Numbered from the stretch's first letter, positions 1 through 7,138 are shown. The stretch: DNA of 14,934 bases from an uncultured Oscillospiraceae bacterium (GCA_910584045.1 CAJTYO010000063.1:1-14934); one strand, 5' to 3'. Program-made: numbers and translations. The notes: a model not told the origin generated them from the letters alone.

Positions 1-1010
1 CGGCGTGGCCCGCCGTCAAGCCCATTTTCCAGGCCATCTGCGCCAAGGTGGAGGATGACTCCCCCTGCTGCGACTGGGTGGGTGAGAACGGCGCGGGCCA
101 CTTTGTGAAAATGGTCCACAACGGCATCGAGTACGGCGACATGCAGCTCATCTGCGAGGCCTACCAGCTCATGCGGGACGGCCTGGGCCTGACCAGCGCG
201 GAAATGCACGACATCTTTGCGGGCTGGAACCGGACTGAGCTGGACAGCTACCTCATCGAGATCACCCGCGACATCCTGGGTTACCGGAACGAGAAGGGCG
301 AGACGGTGGTAGAGTACATTCTAGACACCGCCGGGCAGAAGGGCACCGGCAAGTGGACCGGCATCGCCGCCCTGGACGAGGGCGTACCCCTGACGCTCAT
401 CGGGGAAGCCGTCTTCGCCCGGTGCCTCTCCGCCATGAAGTCTGAGCGCGTCACCGCCGCCAAGGCCTTCCCCCGCAGCGTTCCGGCGTTCACCGGAGAC
501 AAAAAGGCGTTTATCGAGAGTATCCGCAGGGCGCTGTACGCCTCCAAGATCATCTCCTATGCCCAGGGCTACACCCTTATGCGCACCGCCGCCAAGACCT
601 ACGGATGGAACCTTAACTATGGAGGAATTGCGCTCATGTGGCGCGGCGGGTGCATCATCCGCAGCGTGTTTCTGGGGAAGATCAAGGAGGCTTACGACAA
701 AAATCCGGAGCTGGAGAACCTGCTGCTGGACGATTACTTTGCCGGGACCATCAAGAGCCTGATTCCCGCGTGGCGGGAGGTGGCGGCCTACGCCGTCAGC
801 GCCGGGATCCCCATGCCGGCCTTCACCTCGGCTCTGAGCTACTTCGACGGCTACACCAGCGAAAACCTCCCCGCCAATCTGTTGCAGGCCCAGCGGGATT
901 ACTTCGGAGCCCATACCTATGAACGCACTGATGCGCCCCGGGGTCAGTTTTTCCACACCAACTGGACGGGCAGAGGCGGAGATACGACGGCAAACACCTA
1001 TCAGGCATAA
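1..1010 (+). CDS. gnd: 6-phosphogluconate dehydrogenase, decarboxylating (3' part)
   Basis: This is the C-terminal ~335 residues of 6-phosphogluconate dehydrogenase; the first ~130-150 residues lie before the window. The frame is open from base 3, so the GTG at 48 is internal and not a start. The enzyme oxidises and decarboxylates 6-phosphogluconate to ribulose 5-phosphate in the cytosolic pentose phosphate pathway. The family signature GAGHFVKMVHNGIEYGDMQ is encoded at about 90-146, carrying the Lys, His, Asn and Glu of the active site. Further conserved blocks are KGTGKWT, RRALYASKIISYAQG and, near the end, QAQRDYFGAHTYER followed by FHTNW. A 12-residue tail after FHTNW is unusual. The stop is followed at once by the ribosome binding site of the next gene, so gnd is cotranscribed with the SDR and LarA-type genes. 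That placement suggests it drains a sugar-acid pathway rather than serving only as a housekeeping gene. Confidence 0.96.
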   Translation, partial: AWPAVKPIFQAICAKVEDDSPCCDWVGENGAGHFVKMVHNGIEYGDMQLICEAYQLMRDGLGLTSAEMHDIFAGWNRTELDSYLIEITRDILGYRNEKGETVVEYILDTAGQKGTGKWTGIAALDEGVPLTLIGEAVFARCLSAMKSERVTAAKAFPRSVPAFTGDKKAFIESIRRALYASKIISYAQGYTLMRTAAKTYGWNLNYGGIALMWRGGCIIRSVFLGKIKEAYDKNPELENLLLDDYFAGTIKSLIPAWREVAAYAVSAGIPMPAFTSALSYFDGYTSENLPANLLQAQRDYFGAHTYERTDAPRGQFFHTNWTGRGGDTTANTYQA

Positions 1011-1024
1011 AGGAGGAAAAAACC

Positions 1025-1873
1025 ATGAATTTACCTCTGAAAACAGACCTATCAGGCAAAACTGCTGTAGTCACCGGCGCGGGCGGCGTGCTGTGCAGTG
1101 TGTTCTCCAAAGCCCTGGCCGCCGCCGGAGCGAAAGTGGCGCTGCTCAACCGTACTCTAGCCAATGCCGAGGTGGTGGCGGAGGAAATCCGAGCCAATGG
1201 CGGTACGGCGAAGGCATATCAGTGCAACGTTCTGTCCAAGGAAGACCTGGAGCGCTGCCGGGAGGAGGTCAGCCGGGACTTCGGCCCCTGTGACATCCTC
1301 ATCAACGGCGCAGGCGGCAACAACGCCAGAGCTACCACCGACAAGGAATATTACGAGCCCGGTGACTTGGACGCGGAGACGAAATCCTTCTTCGACCTGG
1401 ACCGGGAGGGCGTGGAGGCGGTGTTCAACCTCAATTTCACCGGCGTGCTGCTGACCACCCAGACCTTTGCCCGGGACATGGTGGGCCGGGCGGGATGCAA
1501 TATTCTGAACATCAGCTCCATGAACGCCTACACGCCCCTGACCAAGATCCCCGCCTACTCCGGAGCCAAGGCGGCTGTCAGCAACTTCACCCAGTGGCTG
1601 GCCGTCCACTTCTCCAAGGCAGGCATCCGGGTCAACGCCATCGCCCCCGGCTTCTTCTCCTGCAAGCAGAACGCCGCTCTTCTGTGGAACCCGGACGGCT
1701 CCCCTACGCCCCGCACGGAGAAGATCCTGGCGGCAACCCCCATGGGCCGTTTCGGATTGCCGGAGGAGCTGCTGGGGACGCTGCTGTTTCTGCTGGATAA
1801 CGATGCGGCGGGGTTTATCACCGGCGTAGTCATCCCGGTAGACGGAGGCTTCAGCGCCTACTCGGGGGTATAA
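1025..1873 (+). CDS. uxuB: SDR-family D-mannonate oxidoreductase (fructuronate reductase), YjmF/UxuB type
   Basis: A 282-residue classical short-chain dehydrogenase. The Rossmann start TGAGGVLCS is at about residues 17-25, NGAGG at 94-98, a catalytic Ser at 164/165 and YSGAK with Tyr178 and Lys182. The C-terminal half (NPDGSPTPR, TPMGRFGLPEELLG, and the ending PVDGGFSAYSGV) resembles Bacillus subtilis YjmF/UxuB, the SDR-type D-mannonate oxidoreductase that interconverts D-fructuronate and D-mannonate. This differs from the long-chain UxuB of E. coli. The start is set by AAAGGAGG at 1009-1016, 8 bases before the ATG. It lies 14 bases after gnd and 3 bases before the LarA-type gene, so the three are one operon. 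No uxuA (mannonate dehydratase) is visible beside it, which matters for where mannonate goes. A gluconate 5-dehydrogenase is the main alternative; substrate assignment is from similarity remembered, not tested. Confidence 0.85.
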   Translation: MNLPLKTDLSGKTAVVTGAGGVLCSVFSKALAAAGAKVALLNRTLANAEVVAEEIRANGGTAKAYQCNVLSKEDLERCREEVSRDFGPCDILINGAGGNNARATTDKEYYEPGDLDAETKSFFDLDREGVEAVFNLNFTGVLLTTQTFARDMVGRAGCNILNISSMNAYTPLTKIPAYSGAKAAVSNFTQWLAVHFSKAGIRVNAIAPGFFSCKQNAALLWNPDGSPTPRTEKILAATPMGRFGLPEELLGTLLFLLDNDAAGFITGVVIPVDGGFSAYSGV

Positions 1874-1876
1874 ATT

Positions 1877-3151
1877 ATGGAGTTATTTGCCAAGGCGGCA
1901 ACAGATGCAGGTCTGAGCCGGGAGGAGATCAAGATCCAACTGCTGCGCTCTCTGGAAGGTCAAAGTCTGCAAAACGTCCTCATCATCCCGCCGGACTTCA
2001 CCCGCTTTCACTCCAACGCGGGGTACATCACCAATGTGTATTACCATGCCCTGCACGATATGGGCTGCCACGTGGATATCCTCCCCGCCCTCGGAACCCA
2101 TGAGCCGGTGACAGAAGGGCAGGCCGCCGCCATGTTCGGAGACATTCCCTTTGAGCTGTTCATCCCCCACAATTGGCGCACTGATGTAGTGAAGCTGGGC
2201 GAGATTCCGGCAGAATACCTGGAGGAGATCACCGAGGAATTATGGCATGACCCCGTCAGCGCGGAGATCAACCGACGGGTGATGGAGGAAAAATATGACC
2301 TGATCCTCTCTATCGGCCAAGTGGTTCCCCACGAGGTGGTGGGCATGGCGAACCACGCGAAAAACCTGTTTGTGGGCGTGGGCGGTAGCGCGATGATCAA
2401 CGCCAGCCACATGGTGGGCGCGGTCTACGGCATGGAGCGGATGATGGGGAAGGATCATACCCCAGTCCGAAAGCTGTTTGACTACGCTCTGGAGCATTTT
2501 CTGAAGGACCGGCCCATCCTGTTCGCCCTCACCGTCACCACCGCCCCAGGCGGGGATATTCGCACTCACGGCCTGTTTATTGGGGACACACGGAAAACCT
2601 TCGAGGAAGCGGTGGCGCTGGCTCAGGAGAAGAACATCGACTTCGTGGACCGCGGCATAAAAAAATGCGTGGTCTATCTGGACCCCGGCGAGTTCAAGAC
2701 CACCTGGCTGGGGAACAAGGCGGTGTACCGTACCCGCATGGCTATCGCCGACGGCGGGGAGCTGATCGTCCTGGCTCCCGGCGTGACGCGGTTTGGGGAG
2801 GATCTGGCGGTGGACGATCTCATCCGCAAATATGGCTACCGTGGGAGGCTGAACACGCTGGAACAGTTCAGCAGGCCGGAGAATCAGGACCTCCGGGACA
2901 ACATGGGGGCCGCAGCGCACCTGATTCACGGCTCCTCCGACGGGAGGTTTACTGTCACCTATGCGGTCAGAAATATCTCCCGAGAGGAGATTGAAAGCGT
3001 GGGCTTCCAGGCAGCGGACTATGACGAAATGGCTCATCGCTACGACCCGGTCAAGCTGCAATATGGATACAACATCCTGCCCGACGGCGAGGAAATCTAT
3101 TTCATCCCCAATCCCGCCCTGGGGCTCTGGATCAACCGGGAGAAGTTTTAA
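1877..3151 (+). CDS. LarA-family nickel-pincer racemase/epimerase; candidate D-gluconate/D-mannonate 2-epimerase
   Basis: A 424-residue LarA/DUF2088-family protein. LarA of Lactiplantibacillus plantarum uses a nickel pincer nucleotide cofactor bound covalently to Lys184, with His200 as nickel ligand and His108/His174 as acid-base pair. Here I see D40-x-T-R43 for the DxTR motif, H75 in LGTHEP, H152 in VVPHEV, K162 exactly 10 residues later and H178 exactly 16 after that, the same spacings as in LarA. The cofactor site therefore looks intact and the protein should be a real NPN enzyme. The family has members acting on lactate, malate, hydroxyglutarate and, as I recall, D-gluconate (2-epimerases giving D-mannonate). 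Its position after a mannonate oxidoreductase and gnd favours the last. The cofactor genes larB, larC and larE are not in the window. It starts 3 bases after the SDR stop with only a weak GGGGGT site, so translation is probably coupled. Confidence 0.8.
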   Translation: MELFAKAATDAGLSREEIKIQLLRSLEGQSLQNVLIIPPDFTRFHSNAGYITNVYYHALHDMGCHVDILPALGTHEPVTEGQAAAMFGDIPFELFIPHNWRTDVVKLGEIPAEYLEEITEELWHDPVSAEINRRVMEEKYDLILSIGQVVPHEVVGMANHAKNLFVGVGGSAMINASHMVGAVYGMERMMGKDHTPVRKLFDYALEHFLKDRPILFALTVTTAPGGDIRTHGLFIGDTRKTFEEAVALAQEKNIDFVDRGIKKCVVYLDPGEFKTTWLGNKAVYRTRMAIADGGELIVLAPGVTRFGEDLAVDDLIRKYGYRGRLNTLEQFSRPENQDLRDNMGAAAHLIHGSSDGRFTVTYAVRNISREEIESVGFQAADYDEMAHRYDPVKLQYGYNILPDGEEIYFIPNPALGLWINREKF

Positions 3152-3196
3152 ATACGCGCATATCCACCACATTTACAACGTCCATATTGATACGCT

Positions 3197-3236
3197 GAGG
3201 CGCGGCTGTTGCCGCGCCTCGATTTGTCTGCTTTTT
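3197..3236 (+). terminator. Rho-independent terminator of the gnd-uxuB-larA-like operon
   Basis: A perfect 10-bp stem (GAGGCGCGGC at 3197-3206 with GCCGCGCCTC at 3211-3220) around a TGTT loop is followed by a T-rich stretch with TTTTT at 3232-3236. The T tract is on the plus strand, so it ends the sugar-acid operon. The convergent aldo/keto reductase stops right beside it at 3235, so the hairpin may also serve that gene, though its minus-strand side lacks a T run. Confidence 0.8.
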
Positions 3237-4155
3237 AGGGAAGGGGGTGCCCGGCGGCCAGGTACAGTCTGTACCACTCCTCTCGGGACAGCCGGATCTC
3301 GCAGGCGCGGACGATCTCCCGCAGCCGCTCCTCCCTCGCCGTCCCGGCGATCAGCTGCATCCCCGCCGGATGGCGGAGAATCCAGGCTGCGGCGATGGTG
3401 GCGGCGCTGACGCCGTACTGCTCCGCCAGGGCGTCCAGCTCCCGGTTCAGCTCCGGATACCTGCTGTCCCCCAGGAAGCACCCGCCCCAATTGGGGGTCT
3501 GGAAGGGGGACCACGCCTGGATGGTCATGTCATGCAGGCGGGCGTAGTCCAGCGCGCTGCCGTCCCGGTCGGCGGAGCCGGGGGAGTCCATGTTGACCTC
3601 CATACCGTTGGCCACCATGTTGGATACCGGCAGGCTGAATTGCAGCTGGTTGATTAACAGGGGCTGCCGGACTGTGCGCTTGAGAAGTTCGATCTGCATG
3701 GGTTTGTGGTTGGATACGCCGAAGCGGCGTACTTTGCCCGTCCGCTCCAGCTCATCGAAGGCCTCGGCCACCTCCTCCGGCTCTGTCAGCGCGTCGGGGC
3801 GGTGGATGAGCAGCACGTCCAGGTAGTCGGTCTGTAATCGGCTCAGAATCCCGTCTACCGAGCGGAGCAGGTGCTCCCTGGAGGAGTCGTAGAAGCCCCG
3901 GCGGATGCCGCACTTGGATTGCAGAATCAGGTCCTCTCGGCGGATGGAGGGGTCGGCCCGCAGCGCAGCGCCGAAGTGGGCCTCGCATTCGCCGTCGCCG
4001 TAAATATCGGCGTGGTCAAAATAGTTCGCGCCGCTCTCCAGCGCAGAGTGGATGAACCGCCCCAGGGCCGGACCGTCCAGCTCCCCCAGACGCATACAGC
4101 CTACGACGACGGCAGGTACGGCCCAGCCGCTGCCGCCCAGTGAAATTTGTTTCAT
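3235..4155 (-). CDS. Aldo/keto reductase, YdhF-like
   Basis: A 306-residue aldo/keto reductase, an NAD(P)H-dependent carbonyl reductase with a TIM-barrel fold, expected in the cytosol. The catalytic tetrad is visible: D47 and Y52 in FDHADIYG, K81 in QSKCG and H118 in LIHRPD. The block GKVRRFGVSNHKPMQIELL and the cofactor-end motif IAGTAREERLREIV also fit. Length and the SNMVANGMEVN region resemble the E. coli YdhF subgroup. The physiological substrate cannot be read from the sequence. The start is chosen at the ATG preceded by AAAGGGG on the minus strand (about 4162-4168). It lies 104 bases after the DUF2461 gene on the same strand and may have its own promoter in that gap. It converges on the sugar-acid operon; a role in sugar or keto-acid reduction is possible but unsupported. 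Confidence 0.9.
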   Translation of the reverse strand: MKQISLGGSGWAVPAVVVGCMRLGELDGPALGRFIHSALESGANYFDHADIYGDGECEAHFGAALRADPSIRREDLILQSKCGIRRGFYDSSREHLLRSVDGILSRLQTDYLDVLLIHRPDALTEPEEVAEAFDELERTGKVRRFGVSNHKPMQIELLKRTVRQPLLINQLQFSLPVSNMVANGMEVNMDSPGSADRDGSALDYARLHDMTIQAWSPFQTPNWGGCFLGDSRYPELNRELDALAEQYGVSAATIAAAWILRHPAGMQLIAGTAREERLREIVRACEIRLSREEWYRLYLAAGHPLP

Positions 4156-4200
4156 AACAGACCCCTTTCTTTCGCGGTATGTTTTCCGCGTCCGTCATCC

Positions 4201-4229
4201 AGTATACCCCAGATTCCCGCCGGCCGCAA
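4201..4229 (-). promoter_or_regulatory. Possible promoter of the aldo/keto reductase gene
   Basis: On the minus strand TTGCGG (4229-4224) is followed after 17 bases by TATACT (4206-4201). The -10 is good, the -35 matches only three of six. It would start transcription near 4194, about 40 bases before the start codon. Confidence 0.35.
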
Positions 4230-4249
4230 GACGGCGGGGTCTGGTTTTT
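4209..4249 (+). terminator. Hairpin with T tract facing the plus strand, in a minus-strand gap
   Basis: CCAGAT-T-CCCGCCG (4209-4222) pairs with CGGCGGG-GTCTGG (4232-4244), with one bulge and one wobble, and is followed by TTTTT at 4245-4249. The T tract is on the plus strand although both flanking genes lie on the minus strand. It may stop antisense transcription, or simply act as a folded spacer after the DUF2461 gene. Confidence 0.35.
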
Positions 4250-4259
4250 CCGGCGGGAC

Positions 4260-4949
4260 TCACCGCCTGTCCGGCATCCGGAAGTCCGCCAGAGCCCTGT
4301 TGAGATAGTCGTTGAAGGGCTTCATCAGCCGAAACGTCTCCGACGCGCGGTGGAGGAACGCCTCCCCGTCGGCCAGCTCCCCGTCTCGTATGGGGTACTC
4401 CAGATACCAGCTCTTGTGCTTCAGATAGGCGGCCTGGGGGTGGTCCCGGTCGTACCCGGCGGGCACGTTTTTCAGCGCTGTGCCGCCCAGCGCAAAATGG
4501 GACTGGAAGTCCGGCGCGCGGAGGATCGCCTCCCACTCCTCGCCGTGGGAGGCGATGTAGTCCCGCACCATCCCGGTGGCGTCCTTGAACATATCAGCAA
4601 ACAGACCGCCGCCCAGGAAGGATTGATCGCCAGGCTTGATCTGGATGTAGCAGCCCACGGGGACGGGCAGCTTACCCATGGCGGCGATGTGGGCCCGGAA
4701 GGCGGGGTTATAGGGGGATTTATCCCGGCTGAACCGGGTGTCCCGCACCAGCTTGAAGGTCAGTTCCCTGGGCTCATGCCCCAGGACGGAGCTGTCAAAG
4801 TCGCCGATCCGGAGGATCAGCGAGCCGACCAAGGACTCAAACTGCGCGTTTGCCTCCTTGTATTCGGCCTTATGCGCGTGATACCATGTCCGGTCATTGT
4901 GGTCCCGCAGGTCAGACAGGTAGCCCAGGATCATCCGTATATCTGCCAT
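4260..4949 (-). CDS. DUF2461 (TIGR02453) family protein
   Basis: A 229-residue member of the DUF2461 family, whose function is not established as far as I know. Family landmarks are NDRTWYHAHKAEY at residues 18-30, RDTRFSRDKSPYNP at 69-82 (the family hallmark), the glycine-rich FLGGGLF at 111-117, and PAGYDRDHPQAAYLKHKSW at 163-181. There is no signal peptide or membrane segment, so it should be cytosolic. The start is fixed by AGGAGGCG about 5 bases upstream, which overlaps the end of the sigma factor gene; the two genes are 10 bases apart and clearly cotranscribed. The neighbour gives no biochemical clue beyond shared expression with the sigma factor. Family assignment is firm, function unknown. 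Confidence 0.9.
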   Translation of the reverse strand: MADIRMILGYLSDLRDHNDRTWYHAHKAEYKEANAQFESLVGSLILRIGDFDSSVLGHEPRELTFKLVRDTRFSRDKSPYNPAFRAHIAAMGKLPVPVGCYIQIKPGDQSFLGGGLFADMFKDATGMVRDYIASHGEEWEAILRAPDFQSHFALGGTALKNVPAGYDRDHPQAAYLKHKSWYLEYPIRDGELADGEAFLHRASETFRLMKPFNDYLNRALADFRMPDRR

Positions 4950-4959
4950 GTCCGCCTCC

Positions 4960-5799
4960 TCACGCCTTCACCACGGCGGAAAAGGCCGGGCCGTCCAGGA
5001 AATCCCGGAGTGACTGCCGCAGCGTCTCGGGGGACTGATAGGTGCGACAGAAGGAGGAGGACAGCCCGTCCAGCTCCTCCATGGCCTCCTTCACCGCCAG
5101 GGTGGCGGCGCTGGGCCTGGCGGCGGTGTACTCCAGCCGCCGGGGGGAAATGCGTCGGTTTTGTATGGCGTAGTCGATCCGGTCTGCGCAGCGGCAGGAC
5201 CCTCCTCCGTACTCTCCGCAGTACTCCGACAGGAAGTCCGCCATCCTCCGCCGCGCCCGGGACAGCCGCTGGCGGTAGGCTTCCGGTGTGATGCCCAGAA
5301 TATCCCCGGCAGCACGGCTGTCTGCCCGGAACATGACGCCCAGAATGAAGATGCACCGGCTCTCCGGGTCCAGGCACTGGAGCATGACGTTAGTACAGGA
5401 CAGCTTCAGCTCCTCCGTCAGAACGGTCCGGTCCACGTCCTGGGCCATGTCGGGCAGGTCCCGGGCCCGCCCGCTGCGGATGTCCTCCCCATAGAACTCG
5501 AAGCTGAGGGGGTGCTGGGCAAACAGATGCTTTTTGTAGTCTTTCAGGTGATTGACTGCGATCCGGAACACCCAGGTGGAGAAGGCGCTCTCCCCGCGGA
5601 AGGAGGAGAGATGGGTCATGACCTTCAGCAGGATATCCTGAGACGCGTCCTCCGCGTCATGGAAGGAGCCCAGCATCCGCAGAGAGAGGTTGAAGACCAT
5701 GTCCTGGATCTCGGCCAGAACCATCTCCAGGGAGGGCCGGTCTCCGGCGACGGCTTGCTCGATCAGACGGGACAGCTCTTGGGTATCATTTGTGTTCAT
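4960..5799 (-). CDS. RNA polymerase sigma factor, ECF-like, with Cys-containing C-terminal extension
   Basis: A 279-residue sigma-70 family protein. Region 2 spans about residues 30-92 (AEDASQDILLKVMTHLSSFRG and STWVFRIAVNHLKDYKKH), which binds core polymerase and the -10 element. Region 4 spans about 128-190, ending in the helix-turn-helix ILGITPEAYRQRLSRARRRM that reads the -35. Beyond the usual ~190 residues of an ECF factor there is an ~85-residue extension starting with C194, C202 and C204 (YCGEYGGGSCRC), then ADRIDYAIQNRRISPRRLEY. This may be a metal- or redox-sensing regulatory part; no separate anti-sigma gene is visible nearby. The start is supported by AAGGAGGTG at 5815-5807, 7 bases before the ATG. 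It is followed 10 bases later by DUF2461 and is divergent from the PepSY protein gene. Its regulon cannot be named. Confidence 0.88.
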   Translation of the reverse strand: MNTNDTQELSRLIEQAVAGDRPSLEMVLAEIQDMVFNLSLRMLGSFHDAEDASQDILLKVMTHLSSFRGESAFSTWVFRIAVNHLKDYKKHLFAQHPLSFEFYGEDIRSGRARDLPDMAQDVDRTVLTEELKLSCTNVMLQCLDPESRCIFILGVMFRADSRAAGDILGITPEAYRQRLSRARRRMADFLSEYCGEYGGGSCRCADRIDYAIQNRRISPRRLEYTAARPSAATLAVKEAMEELDGLSSSFCRTYQSPETLRQSLRDFLDGPAFSAVVKA

Positions 5800-5855
5800 T
5801 TAGAAACACCTCCTTATAGGATTAGACGGCGGGGAGCCGATATTGTGACAGAAGC

Positions 5856-5885
5856 AGTATAAGCCTCCTGCGGAGGAATGCGCAA
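5856..5885 (-). promoter_or_regulatory. Possible sigma-A promoter of the sigma factor gene
   Basis: On the minus strand TTGCGC (5885-5880) lies 18 bases from TATACT (5861-5856). The -10 is good and the -35 poor, so the promoter may be weak or activator-dependent. The spacer holds a short inverted repeat, CCTCC-TGC-GGAGG, at 5864-5876. Confidence 0.4.
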
Positions 5886-5917
5886 TAGGAAATAAGGGCC
5901 GGCGGCAAAGTTTCCTC

Positions 5918-5946
5918 TTGCAATCCATCGGTTAAATTGATATAAT
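5918..5946 (+). promoter_or_regulatory. Sigma-A promoter of the PepSY/stalk-domain protein gene
   Basis: TTGCAA (5918-5923), a 17-base spacer and a perfect TATAAT (5941-5946) make a strong housekeeping promoter. The start codon is about 30 bases beyond the predicted start point. An inverted repeat AGGAAA-N18-TTTCCT (5887-5916) abuts the -35 and could be a regulator site. The promoter looks like a sigma-A type, so it gives no sign of control by the divergent sigma factor. Confidence 0.8.
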
Positions 5947-5982
5947 ATAGGAACAATTCAGTTGATAAAAGGAGGATTCTAT

Positions 5983-7056
5983 ATGCGCATTTTATCCCCC
6001 AAAAAGTTTGCTGTACAGATCATTCTGCCCGTATTGTGCGCGGCGCTGCTGCTGGGTCCCCTGATGGAGCCGGCCCGGGCAGCCGACACGGTAACGGCCC
6101 GGCTGCGGCCTGATTACACCATCATTATCGACGGCGTTAAGCGCATTTTCTACAACGCCCAGGGCCAGCAGGTACACCCTATTTCCTACAACAGCACTAC
6201 ATACCTGCCCCTGCGTGCTATCGGAGAACTGATGGGCCGGAACGTGGACTGGAACGCGGACACCAAGACCGTCACCCTCAGCGGCTCCCGCACCGGCACG
6301 GCTGCGTCTGGAACGCCCGACACAACCGCCAAGGCCCAGGACATCTCCGCCGTGCTGCGGGACGACATCACCGTGGTGGTGGATGGCGCCAAGCGGACCT
6401 TCACCGACGCGGCGGGCAAGACCGTCTACCCCCTGTTCTATGATGGCTCCAACTATTTGCCCATTCGGGCAGTGGGCGAGCTGATGGGCAAGAACGTGGC
6501 CTGGGACGGCAAGACAAATACCGTTACCCTCACCGGCGGCACGGACCTGGACGTGACCGACGCGGATACCTTCTCCGGCGGCAAAAATCCCGGCTCCGCA
6601 ACCGGCACGGGGAAGATTCTCACCGCGGAGGAGGCTACCGCCAAAGCGCTGGCCCACGCGGGACTGACCGCAGAGCAGGTCACCATCACCGAGCAGAAGC
6701 TGGAGTGGGACGACGGCCGGCAGATTTATGACATTGAGTTCTATACGGCCGACTACAAGGAATACGACTACGAGATCGACGCTGTTACCGGCACGGTGCT
6801 GGAGGTCGATTACGACGCGGAATCCTTTACGCCTCCCGCCGCCGGTAGCAACGTTATCACCCGGGAGAGAGCGCAGGAGATCGCCTTGGCCAAGGTCCCC
6901 GGCGCATCGGCATCCCACATCAAAGAGCTGAAGCTGGACATGGACGACGGCCGGCAGGTCTATGATGTGGAAATCGTCTATCAGCGGGTGGAATACGAGA
7001 TGGAGATTGATGCCGTCACAGGGACAATCCTAGACTACGAGGCGGACTACGACTGA
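5983..7056 (+). CDS. Secreted protein with two copper-amine-oxidase-N-like domains and two PepSY domains
   Basis: A 357-residue exported protein. A signal peptide occupies residues 1-33 (Lys-rich start, hydrophobic core, AxA site ending in ARA). Two related copper-amine-oxidase N-terminal-like domains follow at about 41-101 and 124-185; both carry the YLPxRAxGELMG motif and end in TVTLxG. After a Gly-rich linker come two PepSY domains at about 211-277 and 290-354, each with an acidic hairpin of the DDGRQxYDxE type and a closing EIDAVTGTxL motif. Both halves look like internal duplications. Such proteins sit outside the membrane or in the wall; PepSY domains are proposed peptidase inhibitors or ligand binders, and the exact role here is unknown. 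The ATG at 5983 is chosen over an upstream in-frame TTG (5962) because AAAAGGAGG ends 7 bases before it. It is monocistronic. Confidence 0.88.
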   Translation: MRILSPKKFAVQIILPVLCAALLLGPLMEPARAADTVTARLRPDYTIIIDGVKRIFYNAQGQQVHPISYNSTTYLPLRAIGELMGRNVDWNADTKTVTLSGSRTGTAASGTPDTTAKAQDISAVLRDDITVVVDGAKRTFTDAAGKTVYPLFYDGSNYLPIRAVGELMGKNVAWDGKTNTVTLTGGTDLDVTDADTFSGGKNPGSATGTGKILTAEEATAKALAHAGLTAEQVTITEQKLEWDDGRQIYDIEFYTADYKEYDYEIDAVTGTVLEVDYDAESFTPPAAGSNVITRERAQEIALAKVPGASASHIKELKLDMDDGRQVYDVEIVYQRVEYEMEIDAVTGTILDYEADYD

Positions 7057-7079
7057 CATGCCTGAAAACCGGATTTACT

Positions 7080-7110
7080 GAGGGGGCGGGGATTTTCCCC
7101 GCCCCCTCTT
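7080..7110 (+). terminator. Terminator hairpin after the PepSY protein gene
   Basis: A perfect 13-bp stem (GAGGGGGCGGGGA at 7080-7092 with its complement at 7096-7108) closes on a TTT loop. The T tract is only CTCTT, so termination may be incomplete. The last two T residues are also the first two of the next gene's TTGACA. Confidence 0.6.
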
Positions 7111-7138
7111 GACAGCACACGGTACTGTGTGGTACAAT
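7109..7138 (+). promoter_or_regulatory. Sigma-A promoter of the padR-HAAS operon
   Basis: A consensus TTGACA (7109-7114), an 18-base spacer and TACAAT (7133-7138). It is fused directly to the end of the preceding terminator stem, so the two transcription units are packed without a spare base. Confidence 0.78.
7116..7131. promoter_or_regulatory. Candidate PadR operator inside the promoter spacer
   Basis: CACACGGTACTGTGTG is a 16-base inverted repeat with one mismatched pair, filling almost the whole space between -35 and -10. A dimeric repressor bound here would block polymerase. PadR proteins commonly repress their own operon, so autoregulation is the likely use. GTAC also recurs at 7132-7135 and 7139-7142. 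The site is inferred from symmetry and position only. Confidence 0.5.

Noticed and set aside
2240..3172. Minus-strand open frame of 310 codons
   Set aside because: It is the antisense shadow of the LarA-type gene, whose active-site residues are all conserved.
4179..5291. Plus-strand open frame of 370 codons
   Set aside because: It lies opposite the DUF2461 and sigma factor genes, which have clear families, ribosome binding sites and motifs. Its translation is Gly/Pro/Arg/Val-rich with no recognisable domain, as expected from a GC-rich antisense frame.
5992..6918. Minus-strand open frame of 308 codons
   Set aside because: It is antisense to the PepSY/stalk-domain gene, which has a promoter, ribosome binding site, signal peptide and four domains.
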